Counted from the first letter of the stretch, positions 36,124 through 47,689 are shown. The stretch: DNA of 64,000 nt from Edaphochlamys debaryana (GCA_016858145.1 JAEHOE010000215.1:61201-125200), one strand, 5' to 3'. Notes: generated by a model from the sequence alone, not told the origin. Made by a program: numbers and translations.

Positions 36124-37467
36124 ATCCAGGCAACCACTGCAAACCATAGACCCGCGACGGCATACGGTGTGAGGCAGACCATACAAGCGGCCAGCATGAG
36201 TGCTCACGGGTGAGGAGGATGCCGCGACCAAAAAGACCCGCCCCGCACCGTACGCCTGAGGGAAAGGGTCAATGGCCCGGCGACAGCGCCGTAATCCCCC
36301 ATAGCCTCGGCTTACTCCCTTTGTGTTGACATCTATGCCACAGCTTCACCTGCGCCGCAAGCCTTGCTAGCACCAAAGCGCGCCGCTCGCAGACACGCAA
36401 CTCTCGACTGCGGCGTCCCGCGAGCCTGCAACCGTGCTGGCTCAATTGCGTTAACAACAAAGACCTAGTCCGCTGCGCCTGCGGGCCTGGGGCGAGCGCC
36501 GCGCGACGCGACTTTCAAGAACCCCGCAGAGCACGAAACTGCGGCCTCGCACCCGGGAACCACCTCAGCTGTATAGCCGCCTTCAAGCATCCCAGGTCTG
36601 TGGGGCCGGGGCCTGCTCTGCGGGCTGGCTTGCAACGGAGCTAGGTGGCGTGACCAGGAAACTCAGTCTAGGGCGCCGCGCCTGCGCCAGGAATATCACC
36701 AATGACCTCGTATACGTGCGTACGCTCAAAGCTGGCCGCCTTGAGGCGCGTGCTGACGTTTGCGCTATTTGCGCATTCCGCCATCCCTGCACCCAGGCTC
36801 GCCCGCAAAACCAGGACGACACCCGGCCAAGCGCGCGGCTTGATATTGCAGGCGCTGTTGGGATGAAGAGCAGCCGCGGACTCGGTGGATTCGGAAAGTC
36901 CGGGGAGGCCAGGCCTCCGGCATCCGCGCCGAACTACACGCGCACCCCACGCTGGTCGAGACGCTGGAGCTCTGAGGAGCTTGCAGAGCTCGCCAGGCTG
37001 CATGCGCAGCTGGGGAACAAGTGAGCCTGGTCATGCACGGGTGTGAACTTTGACATACAGCGCCCCCAGCCAGAATAGGGGGGTCCAGGTGCGAGCGCCT
37101 AGCAACGGCGCCTAGGCCGGGCCAGACCCTGGCACCTGCCCGCGCGGTTACGCTCATGTTAGGATCACGTGCAGGCAGGCATTGTCGGCGGCTCTTCCTG
37201 GCGAGTCGCGGTTCATGGCGCTCGGCCTTCTCTGTAGCGCACGTGCTCACACCCCCGTCGCCTTCCCCTGCTCTTCCCCGCGTGTGCCCACCCCTCAGAT
37301 GGGCGGAGGTGTCGAGTCGCATGGGTGGGAGGACCCGCGAAGAGGTCAAGGTGAGCACGTGGGTGAAGATCAGGAAGGTGTAAAGGCCAGCCCCCCCCCG
37401 CCCACAAACCCACGCTTGGCTCTTACCCCATGACCCCACTCGCGTCTCCCGCAGAACATTTTTTACT
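36124..37467 (+). repeat. Segmental duplication, parental copy (pair at 40698-42042)
   Basis: About 1,345 bp starting at TATCCAGGCAACCACTGC matches 40698-42042 almost perfectly (offset 4,575; seen differences are one C indel near 36229 and one T/C change near 36857). It covers the upstream region plus exons 1-2 and the first 13 bases of exon 3 of the MYB gene. Confidence 0.95.
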
Positions 37468-39005
37468 CGACCATGCGAGTGCATTCCCCGGATGACACGC
37501 CCGGTCGCGTTTTCCTGCGGGCCTACATCTCAGCTCTCAGGGCCTGCGCAGACGACGGCGAGGGGGCGCGCCAGGCGTCTCTGAGGAAGGCCGAGAAAGC
37601 GGCTGGCCCATGCGGAGAGAAGAGCAGCGGCGGCGGCAGCGAGCAAGACGCCGTCGTCAAGGCCGAGGGCGGTCAAGGCGCGGCCTCCTGTGACAAAGGC
37701 GGCAAGAAGGATTGCCTGGACGTCAGTGGCGGTCCGGACGGCGTGCAATGCAAGCGCAAGCGCAAGGGAGGTAAGGTGCGCGGAGGCAGCGCCGGGGGCA
37801 GCACCGGAGACCGCGGCGGCGGCGCGGTCAGCAGCAAGCGCCCGCGCACCTCCAACGGTGGCAGCGGCAGCGGCAGCCGTAGCAGCCCAAGGTCCAGAAA
37901 CAAGAAGGGCAACGGGGTGAAGCAGGAGGCTCAGGGCGGCAACGGCGAGGAGACTCCAGCGCCTGGCCCGCTGCTGGATGGCCCCTCCGCGGGCGGCGCG
38001 GCTGAGGGCACCGTTGCAAGCCCTGCGGAAGCCCCTGGGGGCGCGGAGAAGGCAGCGGCGGCGCTCGTCCCGTCTTCGCCGCGTGTCTCCGACGGTGCTG
38101 CAGCCAACGGCCCCTCACCGAGCGCGTCGGAGGCTCTCCTGGAGGCCCCAGCGCCTGCCCTCCCACCGGCCGTCACGTCCCTGCCCCCACCGCCACCGCC
38201 TCCGCCACCGCCGCCGTGTGCCCAGCCTTCGCCGCCGCCTTCGCCTCACCTGCACGCGACGGACCCGCCGGCTGCTCCCCTGTTGCCCCTGCTAGCGCCT
38301 TCTCCATCACTCGACTCGTGTCTGGAGCTCCTTTCGGACCTGTGCGAGTGGGAGGAAGACTCGACGCCGCCGCCGCCGCCGTCCGTGGCCCCGCTGCAGT
38401 GTCCGGAGCTGCCGCTCGCGCCGCCGCCGACGGCGAGCCCCTCTTCACCCCAGTCCTCGCCATCCCACCGCCAGCCTCCGCGGCATGAGGCGGCGGCAGG
38501 ACTGGGGTCCCGTTCGTCGTCGTATGGACTGCCTGAGGCCCCTGTGGCGGAGGCGCAGCCCGAGCCGCAGGTCAGCGACGCCCGGCCGACGCAGCTCTTT
38601 CCGGCCCCGTCCCAGCCCCCGCCCTGGCACATGCGGCGCCCCTCGGAGGCAGGCACTGCGTGTGGGACCTGCCTCTTGAGCTCCCACCTCGCCGCGCACC
38701 GGGCTGCGGTGCTGGATGCAGCCTCGCGGTGGCCCTCCCCGCTCCCACCGCGCGCGGGGCCGCGGAGCTTGCTGGAGCCTCCGCCCGCGGCCACGCTGCA
38801 CCGGATCTCCTCCAGCGCTGAGTCAGGCGACGTGTGGGCGGCGACGGCTGCAGAGCTGAACGCTCTGCTGGAGGAGCTGGCGGAGGCTGAGGTGGCGGCG
38901 AGCGGCACTCTGCTCAAGCTCCCGCCAGCGCGGAAGGCCCTGTCCGCCGTGGCCAGCCTTCTTGCCGGCAGCGGCCGCTCGGGGATGTGTGCTCTCAAGC
39001 CCTAG
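36863..39005 (+). CDS. Single-repeat MYB/SANT-domain protein
   Basis: Three exons, 36863-37020, 37299-37350, 37455-39005 (586 aa from ATG 36863). Splicing restores one MYB repeat, residues about 35-80: RRWSSEELAELARLHAQLGN | KWAEVSSRMGGRTREEVKN | IFYSTMRVH. The regularly spaced Trp residues (RRW-S-S-E-E and NKW-A-E) and the third-helix pattern GRT-x3-VKN-x-F match plant MYB/SANT repeats, so a nuclear DNA-binding or chromatin role is likely. Downstream is a Lys/Arg-rich basic stretch (KRKRKGGKVR, KRPRTS; probable nuclear localisation signals), then Pro/Ala/Ser-rich sequence with polyproline and a C-terminal helical segment (ELNALLEELAEAEVA). The frame is open upstream to 36650, so an earlier start or exon, perhaps with another repeat, is possible. 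Confidence 0.82.
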
Positions 39006-39045
39006 CCCGCTCTATCTCTCAGTCCTCGGTGTTTACAATGAAGGA

Positions 39046-39464
39046 CCCCCCTGGGCAGGGTTGCCAATACGTATCAGTCCCCGTATTGATACGGATACGT
39101 ATTAATACGGATACGGCCTCTCGCTGCCGTATTAATACGGCATGCGGCGCGGGGGTACCGGCCGGGCAGCCGGGGGCCGGCGGCGGGGGGGGGGGTGCTG
39201 GGGTGCTGGGGGGCGTCGGTCGGCAGCTCAGCCGTCCGTTCCGCCGTAGCCGATGCCCTACGCGTTCCCTGCGCTTCTACGTGAACGCGGAGCGCATGTG
39301 CTCGTGCACAAGGCGGCAGTATGGGCTGCCGTACGCTGCTGTATTAATACGGCTGGGCGCCGCCGTATTAGAGCCGTATTAAGCCGTATTACCGAGGAGG
39401 GGGCCGTATTGCGTGCGTATTGGCCCCGGGGGCTGCCGTATTATGCAACCCTGCCCCTGGGGTC
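39046..39464. mobile_element. MITE-like element with terminal inverted repeats and internal ATTAAT palindromes
   Basis: The ends are inverted copies: GGGCAGGGTTGCCAATACG at 39054 and its complement CGTATTATGCAACCCTGCCC at 39436-39455, with further partial pairing outside (CCCCCTGGG / CCCCTGGGG). The interior carries many copies of CCGTATT and three of the palindrome GTATTAATAC, plus a GC-rich core. No coding capacity. It starts about 40 bp after the MYB stop codon. Confidence 0.75.
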
Positions 39465-40697
39465 ACAGCGCTGAACGCTGGGGCCAAGCGACCAACCTCA
39501 CGGGCTTGCCCCCTGCAAGCCAGAACGCAAGTCCCTATCATAACTTGCACTGACCTCACTCAGGTCCCATCTCTCAGAGCCCCAACAACCGCGCCGCACG
39601 GGGGAGCGCCATTTGGGGGGGCTCCTGGGTCTGGAAGAAAGAGCTCAACAGCCAGGAGCAGGGTTTGGCACTAAGGACTCCAATTAGGAGCTGGAAGGCA
39701 TGCAGGATGTCAGGGGGGGAGTATTGAGCGATGGATCTGGTTGCAAGCGTGCGCTTGGCTTGTCATGTACGCATAGATGGGGCGTTTGTAGTGTGAATTC
39801 AAAACCGCCCGCGGACATGGCACTCGTCATTTGGTTAGGATGGCATGTTGCGTGCACAATTTGTGGCTCTCCGCCGTACAGCATGTGTTGTGTGGAGCTG
39901 CTATAGGCGCGCTGGGCAAGCCGTAACGGGGTAGAACAAGGGTGGGCGCATGGCGGCCCTTTGCGGTCTCTGGATGAGGCGAGGCGGGGGTGGGATGTCA
40001 GGGGGCTAGACAGGGCAGGGATGAGACGTGCGGTCCCCATGCCAGAGCAGCGCAAGAGCGATGGACACTCAGCGAGTAAGCTGAATGTCACTTCTGAAGT
40101 AAGGCGCGCTGTAAGGTTTGCTTTGCTGTGAGCTGCTTGGGCCGCTTGGGCCTGCTGGCTGGCGGGGGGTTATTATAGTCAACGGGGCGTAGTGCCGCGG
40201 TGTTGGCGTCGCATGATGTTGGCCGACGCAGAATGCCTGGCGGGGGGTCTAGCGGAGGCACGGTTGGGCCGAGTTGGGCACGGCACCTCCTGGCACGGCG
40301 CGCGGCACGCACGGGCGCGCGGGCGACGTGCCGTTGGCCCTTGCACACCCCTGATGTGCAACTCATCATTAACGTCAAACTTTGTCGCCTGGTGCGCGAC
40401 GGCCGTTGCAGCACGCCCGACCCGCCGGAATATCGCATGTGCGGCAAGCGACCATTTGCCTCGCGATGCCCATGGAACCCCCACGACTGGTAACGCCTCG
40501 CAGTTGAAGCTGGCTAGACGAGAATGACACAACCAGGCCAGCCGCGGCGCGGGTGGGGCTGCAAGCTCCCGCCGCAGGCAGCGTGGCACGGCCCTTCCTA
40601 AGTGCACCTGCAATGCGAAACGTGTAACGCATGAATCAACTCGCTCGCGGAAGTCCGCAGCGGAGGCGATGCGCGAGCGCAACACACATTGATATAT
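39465..40697. other. Intergenic spacer with a dispersed repeat
   Basis: Separates the MYB gene and MITE-like element from the duplicated MYB fragment. A 232-codon minus-strand frame at 40179-40877 crosses the repeat and duplication edges and is not credible as a gene. Nothing else recognised. Confidence 0.5.
40168..40238 (+). repeat. Dispersed repeat, copy 2 (first copy at 10428-10497)
   Basis: Same 68-bp core as at 10428, in the same orientation, 30 kb away. See that entry. Confidence 0.85.
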
Positions 40698-42042
40698 ATC
40701 CAGGCAACCACTGCAAACCATAGACCCGCGACGGCATACGGTGTGAGGCAGACCATACAAGCGGCCAGCATGAGTGCTCACGGGTGAGGAGGATGCCGCG
40801 ACCAAAAAGACCCCGCCCCGCACCGTACGCCTGAGGGAAAGGGTCAATGGCCCGGCGACAGCGCCGTAATCCCCCATAGCCTCGGCTTACTCCCTTTGTG
40901 TTGACATCTATGCCACAGCTTCACCTGCGCCGCAAGCCTTGCTAGCACCAAAGCGCGCCGCTCGCAGACACGCAACTCTCGACTGCGGCGTCCCGCGAGC
41001 CTGCAACCGTGCTGGCTCAATTGCGTTAACAACAAAGACCTAGTCCGCTGCGCCTGCGGGCCTGGGGCGAGCGCCGCGCGACGCGACTTTCAAGAACCCC
41101 GCAGAGCACGAAACTGCGGCCTCGCACCCGGGAACCACCTCAGCTGTATAGCCGCCTTCAAGCATCCCAGGTCTGTGGGGCCGGGGCCTGCTCTGCGGGC
41201 TGGCTTGCAACGGAGCTAGGTGGCGTGACCAGGAAACTCAGTCTAGGGCGCCGCGCCTGCGCCAGGAATATCACCAATGACCTCGTATACGTGCGTACGC
41301 TCAAAGCTGGCCGCCTTGAGGCGCGTGCTGACGTTTGCGCTATTTGCGCATTCCGCCATCCCTGCACCCAGGCTCGCCCGCAAAACCAGGACGACACCCG
41401 GCCAAGCGCGCGGCTTGATATTGCAGGCGCTGTCGGGATGAAGAGCAGCCGCGGACTCGGTGGATTCGGAAAGTCCGGGGAGGCCAGGCCTCCGGCATCC
41501 GCGCCGAACTACACGCGCACCCCACGCTGGTCGAGACGCTGGAGCTCTGAGGAGCTTGCAGAGCTCGCCAGGCTGCATGCGCAGCTGGGGAACAAGTGAG
41601 CCTGGTCATGCACGGGTGTGAACTTTGACATACAGCGCCCCCAGCCAGAATAGGGGGGTCCAGGTGCGAGCGCCTAGCAACGGCGCCTAGGCCGGGCCAG
41701 ACCCTGGCACCTGCCCGCGCGGTTACGCTCATGTTAGGATCACGTGCAGGCAGGCATTGTCGGCGGCTCTTCCTGGCGAGTCGCGGTTCATGGCGCTCGG
41801 CCTTCTCTGTAGCGCACGTGCTCACACCCCCGTCGCCTTCCCCTGCTCTTCCCCGCGTGTGCCCACCCCTCAGATGGGCGGAGGTGTCGAGTCGCATGGG
41901 TGGGAGGACCCGCGAAGAGGTCAAGGTGAGCACGTGGGTGAAGATCAGGAAGGTGTAAAGGCCAGCCCCCCCCCGCCCACAAACCCACGCTTGGCTCTTA
42001 CCCCATGACCCCACTCGCGTCTCCCGCAGAACATTTTTTACT
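40698..42042 (+). repeat. Segmental duplication, truncated daughter copy
   Basis: Near-identical to 36124-37467. Identity stops exactly at AACATTTTTTACT (42030-42042), where the 5,087-bp PHD unit begins. Confidence 0.95.
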
Positions 42043-42044
42043 GA
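41438..42044 (+). pseudogene. Truncated MYB gene copy; encodes a 74-residue MYB-only ORF
   Basis: Exons 41438-41595, 41874-41925 and 42030-42044 correspond to exons 1-3 of the intact MYB gene with all splice sites preserved. The third exon runs AAC ATT TTT TAC and meets TGA at 42042-42044, formed partly by the first bases of the adjoining PHD unit. The product would keep almost the whole MYB repeat, ending IFY, and lose the 510-residue C-terminal region. Upstream sequence is duplicated too, so transcription is possible. It may be a dead fragment or a small competitor of the full-length protein. Confidence 0.85.
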
Positions 42045-42055
42045 GGTATGGGGGG

Positions 42056-42374
42056 ATGCCCGAGCCCTCTCCCGCCTAGGCTCGGGCAGGTCCAGTTCCC
42101 CCCGGGGTGCCGGTTCCTCGGGCAGCCTGCCGGCCTGCCCGAGAGGCTTTTCTGCAGACACAATTCTGCCCCGCTCACAAACGGCCTCCCAAGGCTCGCA
42201 TTGGGTTATGGTTGACAACTAGAGGGGCTGCGTGGAGGAGCGCGCGCGGAACAGCGCGCCCCGACGACGGCCCCCGCGGACCGTACGCGGCATGGCGGGC
42301 AGCCCTACTCCTTGCCCCGTAGCCAGGGTGCTGAGCCAGCCATACGCACAGCCGCACAAGTACTTGCGTTACAT
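42056..42374 (+). repeat. Shared element 5' terminal segment, copy in unit A
   Basis: Runs from GCCCGAGCCCTCTCCCGCC to CACAAGTACTTGCGT. About 95% identical to 47143-47461 and to the reverse complement of 61520-61834. Contains the imperfect palindrome CCCGAGCC...GGCTCGGG near its outer end, a potential hairpin. Confidence 0.9.
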
Positions 42375-42602
42375 GGTCCCGCAGCGTATCATTCCGCACG
42401 CAACAGCGACAATCTTGCGCAACCTCTTCGCAGTGTGGCCGTCATGACACAGCTCTATGCATATTGAGACACGCTCGCTTAATTGTATCGCTGAATTCGA
42501 CATATGCCGCGGCAGGCAAGTAGTTGTCCACCGAAATTACGCCGCGCTCGCGCACAGGCGCTGTACCAACCTACCTGCTGCCCATGTCGCATTGTAGAAG
42601 AG

Positions 42603-45600
42603 TAAGGCTACCAAATGTGCCAGCGCTATCACGACCAATGTGGAGAAGTTCGTGGAGCTCTTTGGCGGCACCTATGAGCCGTCCGTGTTCGTCGGGGAGG
42701 TCGTCAAGTAGGTTCTACGATATAGCAGTTGAGGGTTGGCAGGGTTGCGCTGACGGGCTCGGCGCCATCTGGCACGCACACAGGCAGCTGCTGCCCGGAG
42801 CCATCATCTTCTACAGTTCCCCGACGACGAAAGAGATTAAGTATGAAGCTCTCGGGTGGATGGACCACCCGGAGATACACAAGAGGATACATGAGTGGGC
42901 AGGGGACCTGTACGCGGTCCGCCGGCTGTCGGCGGTCCCCGCCGGCGTCCGCCTCACTAAGGCCCAGTCAGCACAGCCACCGTTAAGCGTGCCGAAGCCC
43001 AATCCCTTATCCAAGCACCTGCGGGAGAAGCTTCGCCTGGCGTGGACGGTAAGCTGGGTACACAGTCTGAGGGCCACACCAGTCTGCATTCAAAGGTTGT
43101 ACCGTTGGCCGCCGGCCGTGCTGACACGAACTGCGTGCTACCGCCGCCCCAGATGGTCACACAGAAGGCAATGGCAGCAGTTGGTGGGGCCAAGAAGCTG
43201 TGCAATGCTGGTAAGAAGCCGGAAACCGGTTCAGGTGCAGTGGTCAGCGTATGGCTGCCCAGCGAGGACAGCTGTGGGTGCGGCGGTTCCTGCGTGGAGG
43301 CCCGCATTGCGCTGGGGTGGCCGGCGGTGCCCTTGGTGGACCCCCAGATAATCTCCCTGGCCAACCCCGCCATGGAGGCGGGAATCGAGTGGGCGTGCGG
43401 AAGAAGCCCTGAGTATGCGGAGGCCGCGGCCAGGTCAGTTGCAGTCATGGTTATCTTCTAGCGTCCTGTAGCCCGTCTTGGCAATTAAAACTGCGTTGGG
43501 TCTATGGCGTGCAGGTTGGACGCAGAGTGGGCGGAGGAGAAGCGCCGCTATCAGGTGCGTACTTCAGGACCGCGGTGAGAGTGCGAGCTTGCGGCCTCCC
43601 TTCCTCCCTTCCTCCCTTTCTCCCCTCCTCACTTCCCCTCCCTCCCTCCCTCACCTTGCAGGCGGCCAAGGAGGCCGCCAAGGCCAGCAGCGCTGACGCG
43701 GACGCAGACCTGTTCGCGCTGGACCCCGAGGTGGATGGCGAGGAGGACGCTGAGCTAGCAGGACCCTCTGCGGGTGGCGCACTGGTCAGCCCTGATCTGC
43801 TCGCCTCTGTGTTCGCGTCCTATAACCTGGGCGGCAAGAAAAACAACGAGCAGCGCCTACGTGCAGAGCTGGCCGAGAAGGGGGTTCGGCTCAGCAGCGA
43901 AAGGCTGGCGAGTGCGCTCAAGGCGGCGGGGCTTGCATGGGGCAAGCCAACGGCGGCACAGGTGGGGAACACGTCTGCCAGCCTTGCCGAGCTATGCCGA
44001 GCTGACTTGAACTCCTTTCACCGGCAGGTGGTAAGCCTCAAGGATAAATTCGAGGGCTACAGCGGTGAGGGCAGCCGGTCAGAAGCGCTGAAGCGGGCGG
44101 CCGGCGAGATCGGATTAAAGCCAACCACGGCCAGGCGTCACCTCACGGCCGCGGGTGTGGAGTTCACAAGTAAGTGTCGACTCAAGAGTCATGCAAGGCA
44201 CGGCACGCACAAGTTGGCTCATGGTATCGAATGTGTTGTTACAGAGCGTGGCCGGCCTGCCAAGGCAGAGCGTGGGCGTGGGTGGAAGCGCCAGCGCAGT
44301 GCCCAGAGGGCGGCGCCTGGCGACAACGACAGTGAGGCTGCTGAGGTGAGGGCTTGAGCCAGGGAGACCTAGGGGTATGGCCACCAATCGGTCAGCTACG
44401 GGTGATGCCGACTGTTTGCCGTTTTGCAGACCGACGCTGATGAGGAGCTGGCGCAGGATGATGAGGATGACGGCGAGTCCGCTAGCGAGGTGGAGGGTGG
44501 TGCGTCCGATGATGCTGACGACGTTGACGAGGACGCGCCATGCGCGATCTGCGGGGCGACGGAGGCTGGCACCAAGGGCACCATGATCTTCTGTGACGAC
44601 TGCGACGCCTGCTATCAAGTGTCCTGCCACCGACCACCCCTCAGACGCACGCCCCCTGGACGGTGGCACTGTTCCGAGTGCAAGCCTACCCGCGCTCGGA
44701 GCCGCCAGCGACCCTCGGCAGGAACAGCGGGGGGACCTGGAGGTAGCGGCGAGCATGGCCTGCATCGGGAGACCTCGGCGGCAGCAGGTGGTCTCCTACC
44801 CCCACAACCCGCCCCGGCCCACGCCGTCTCGCCCACAGCGGCGCAGCAGACGGCGACGCTGGCGGCAGCGAGGGCCGGGGGCGGACGTGGGACCAGAAGG
44901 CTCAGTACGCGGGCAGCTCCGACTGCAGCGCTCTCCGTCTCGCCCACAGCCCTGCCGCCGCAGGCTATGGGCCCGGCGGCCGGGGCGGGGGCTGGACCTG
45001 GGCCTGGGCTGCTCCCTCCACACGCCGCCCCTGCTTCAGCTGCTGACGGAGGGCAGCAGCAGAATGCGACGCGGGTGGCGGGCGGGGCTCGCAGCGAGAG
45101 CTCACGCGGGCCTCCCCCGCTCCCACCTCCGCCGCCCTCAGCCCCGGCGCACCTCAGTCCCAGTCTGGTCGTCTCGCCCACAGCCCTGCCGCCGCAGGCT
45201 ATGGGCGCGGCGGCCGGGGCGGGGGGTGGACCTGGGCCTGGGCTGCTCCCTCCACACGCCGCCCCTGCTTCAGCTGCTGACGGAGGGCAGCAGCAGAATG
45301 CGACGCGGTGGCGGGCGGGGCTCGCAGCGAGAGCTCACGCGGGCCTCCCCCGCTCCCACCTCCGCCGCCCTCAGCCCCGGCGCACCTCAGTCCCAGTCTG
45401 GTCGTCTCGCCCACAGCCCTGCCGCCCCAGGCTATGGGCGCGGCGGCCGGGGCGGAGGGTGGACCTGGGCCTGGGCTGCTCCCTCCACACGCCGCCCCTG
45501 CTTCCGCTGCTGACGGAGGGCAGCAGCAGAATGCGACGCGGGTGGCGGGCGGGGCTCGCAGCGAGAGCTCACGCGGGCCTCCCCCGCTCCCACCTCCGCC

Positions 45601-46985
45601 GCCCTCAGCCCCGGCGCACCTCAGTCCCAGTCTGGTCGTCTCGCCCACAGCCCTGCCGCCCCAGGCTATGGGCGCGGCGGCCGGGGCGGAGGGTGGACCT
45701 GGGCCTGGGCTGCTCCCTCCACACGCCGCCCCTGCTTCCGCTGCTGACGGAGGGCAGCAGCAGAATGCGACGCGGGTGGCGGGCGGGGCTCGCAGCGAGA
45801 GCTCACGCGGGCCTCCCCCGCTCCCACCTCCGCCGCCCTCAGCCCCGGCGCACCTCAGTCCCAGTCTGGTCGTCTCGCCCACAGCCCTGCCGCCGCAGGC
45901 TATGGGCGCGGCGGCCGGGGCGGGGGGTGGACCTGGGCCTGGGCTGCTCCCTCCACACGCCGCCCCTGCTTCCGCTGCTGACGGAGGGCAGCAGCAGAAT
46001 GCGACGCGGGTGGCCGGCGGGGCTGGCAGCGAGAGCTCACGCCGGCCTCCCCCGCTCCCACCTCCGCCGCCCTCAGCCCCGGCGCACCTCAGTCCCAGTC
46101 TGGTCGTCTCGCCCACAGCCCTGCCGCCGCAGGCTATGGGCGCGGCGGCCGGGGCGGGGGGTGGACCTGGGCCTGGGCTGCTCCCTCCACACGCCGCCCC
46201 TGCTTCAGCTGCTGACGGAGGGCAGCAGCAGAATGCGACACGGGTGGCGGGCGGGGCTCGCAGCGAGAGCTCACGCGGGCCTCCCCCGCTCCCACCTCCG
46301 CCGCCCTCAGCCCCGGCGCACCTCAGTCCCAGTCTGGTCGTCTCGCCCACAGCCCTGCCGCCCCAGGCTATGGGCGCGGCGGCCGGGGCGGGGGGTGGAC
46401 CTGGGCCTGGGCTGCTCCCTCCACACGCCGCCCCTGCTTCCGCTGCTGACGGAGGGCAGCAGCAGAATGCGACGCGGGTGGCCGGCGGGGCTGGCAGCGA
46501 GAGCTCACGCGGGCCTCCCCCGCTCCCACCTCCGCCGCCCTCAGCCCCGGCGCACCTCAGTCCCAGTCTGGTCGTCTCGCCCACAGCCCTGCCGCCCCAG
46601 GCTATGGGCGCGGCGGCCGGGGCGGAGGGTGGACCTGGGCCTGGGCTGCTCCCTCCACACGCCGCCCCTGCTTCCGCTGCTGACGGAGGGCAGCAGCAGA
46701 ATGCGACGCGGGTGGCCGGCGGGGCTGGCAGCGAGAGCTCACGCGGGCCTCCCCCGCTCCCACCTCCGCCGCCCTCAGCCCCGGCGCACCTCAGTCCCAG
46801 TCTGGTCGTCTCGCCCACAGCCCTGCCGCCCCAGGCTATGGGCGCGGCGGCCGGGGCGGAGGGTGGACCTGGGCCTGGGCTGCTCCCTCCACACGCCGCC
46901 CCGACTCAGCAGTCGCACCCAGCGGGCAGCAGCAGCGGGGGATAGACATGGTGGGGGTGGTCCAAGTTGGATCTCCGGTGCTTGA
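42603..46985 (+). CDS. AT-hook/PHD-finger protein, copy A (zinc-ligand His replaced by Gln)
   Basis: Supported exons: about 42748-43048, 43153-43433, 43515-43554, 43662-43961, 44037-44169, 44245-44345 and 44430 onward, all phase-compatible; a first coding block (TTNVEKFVELFGGTYEPSVF, 42629-42700) precedes but its junction is unresolved. The early region (IIFYSSPTTKEIKYEALGWM) is unrecognised. Exon 44037-44169 encodes a helix-turn-helix-like stretch (GLKPTTARRHLTAAGVEF). KRGRPAK across 44169/44245 is an AT-hook. An acidic stretch precedes the PHD finger at 44541-44681: CAIC, CDDCDACYQVSC, HCSEC. The fifth zinc ligand, His in PHD fingers, is Gln here (CAA 44615-44617). The last exon runs into a Pro/Gly-rich minisatellite, with a -1 shift near 45306 relative to neighbouring repeats. 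Likely nuclear chromatin reader or element-encoded accessory protein. Confidence 0.7.
44945..46910 (+). repeat. 235-237-bp coding minisatellite, array A
   Basis: About nine units, marked by CAGGCTATGGGC near 44958, 45195, 45429, 45663, 45897, 46131, 46366, 46601 and 46836. Each unit is open in several frames on both strands and includes an acceptor-like CTCGCCCACAG. Units differ by a few substitutions and single-base indels. Confidence 0.93.
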
Positions 46986-46989
46986 AGGG

Positions 46990-47129
46990 CGGGTAGACAC
47001 AGGCCAGAACGACACTGCCGTAGCCATGCATATGTATTACTTGTGCTATGTACGAAGTTTGGGGGCCATCGGATGACATCGGGTTTGCAGGTATGGGTGA
47101 GGGACACCCTTGGGGGTGGGGTCCGCGGT
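46990..47129 (+). repeat. 323-bp repeat, truncated copy at end of unit A
   Basis: Starts near GACACAGGCCAGAACG and ends at GTCCGCGGT, where unit B begins; in the full copies at 52.4 kb the sequence continues GGTCCTCGACCTA. Confidence 0.85.
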
Positions 47130-47142
47130 GAGGTATGGGGGG

Positions 47143-47461
47143 ATGCCCGAGCCCTCTCCCGCCTAGGCTCGGGCAGGTCCAGTTCCCCCCGGGGTGCCGG
47201 TTCCTCGGGCAGCCTGCCGGCCTGCCCGAGAGGCTTTTCTGCAGACACAATTCTGCCCCGCTCACAAACGGCCTCCCAAGGCTCGCATTGGGTTATGGTT
47301 GACAACTAGAGGGGCTGCGTGGAGGAGCGCGCGCGGAACAGCGCGCCCCGACGACGGCCCCCGCGGACCGTACGCGGCATGGCGGGCAGCCCTACTCCTT
47401 GCCCCGTAGCCAGGGTGCTGAGCCAGCCATACGCACAGCCGCACAAGTACTTGCGTTACAT
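47143..47461 (+). repeat. Shared element 5' terminal segment, copy in unit B
   Basis: Identical to 42056-42374 by eye; inverted homologue at 61520-61834. Confidence 0.9.
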
Positions 47462-47689
47462 GGTCCCGCAGCGTATCATTCCGCACGCAACAGCGACAAT
47501 CTTGCGCAACCTCTTCGCAGTGTGGCCGTCATGACACAGCTCTATGCATATTGAGACACGCTCGCTTAATTGTATCGCTGAATTCGACATATGCCGCGGC
47601 AGGCAAGTAGTTGTCCACCGAAATTACGCCGCGCTCGCGCACAGGCGCTGTACCAACCTACCTGCTGCCCATGTCGCATTGTAGAAGAG

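Larger units (their letters stand above)
42043..47129 (+). mobile_element. 5,087-bp tandem unit A (KDZ-related 5' end, PHD gene, minisatellite, 323-bp repeat fragment)
   Basis: Repeated head-to-tail at 47130-52216 with constant offset 5,087. The first 320 bp match, inverted, the 5' end of the KDZ transposon at 61520-61834. The unit ends in a truncated 323-bp repeat at GTCCGCGGT. Start defined by GAGGTATGGGGGG, which also starts unit B. Confidence 0.85.

Noticed and set aside
40179..40877. 232-codon minus-strand frame
   Set aside because: Crosses the dispersed repeat, unique spacer and the duplicated block; its counterpart beside the parental MYB copy is interrupted, so it is chance.
45199..46818. 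539-codon minus-strand frame through the PHD minisatellite
   Set aside because: Pure consequence of a stop-free repeat; no start context, domain or flanking exon.
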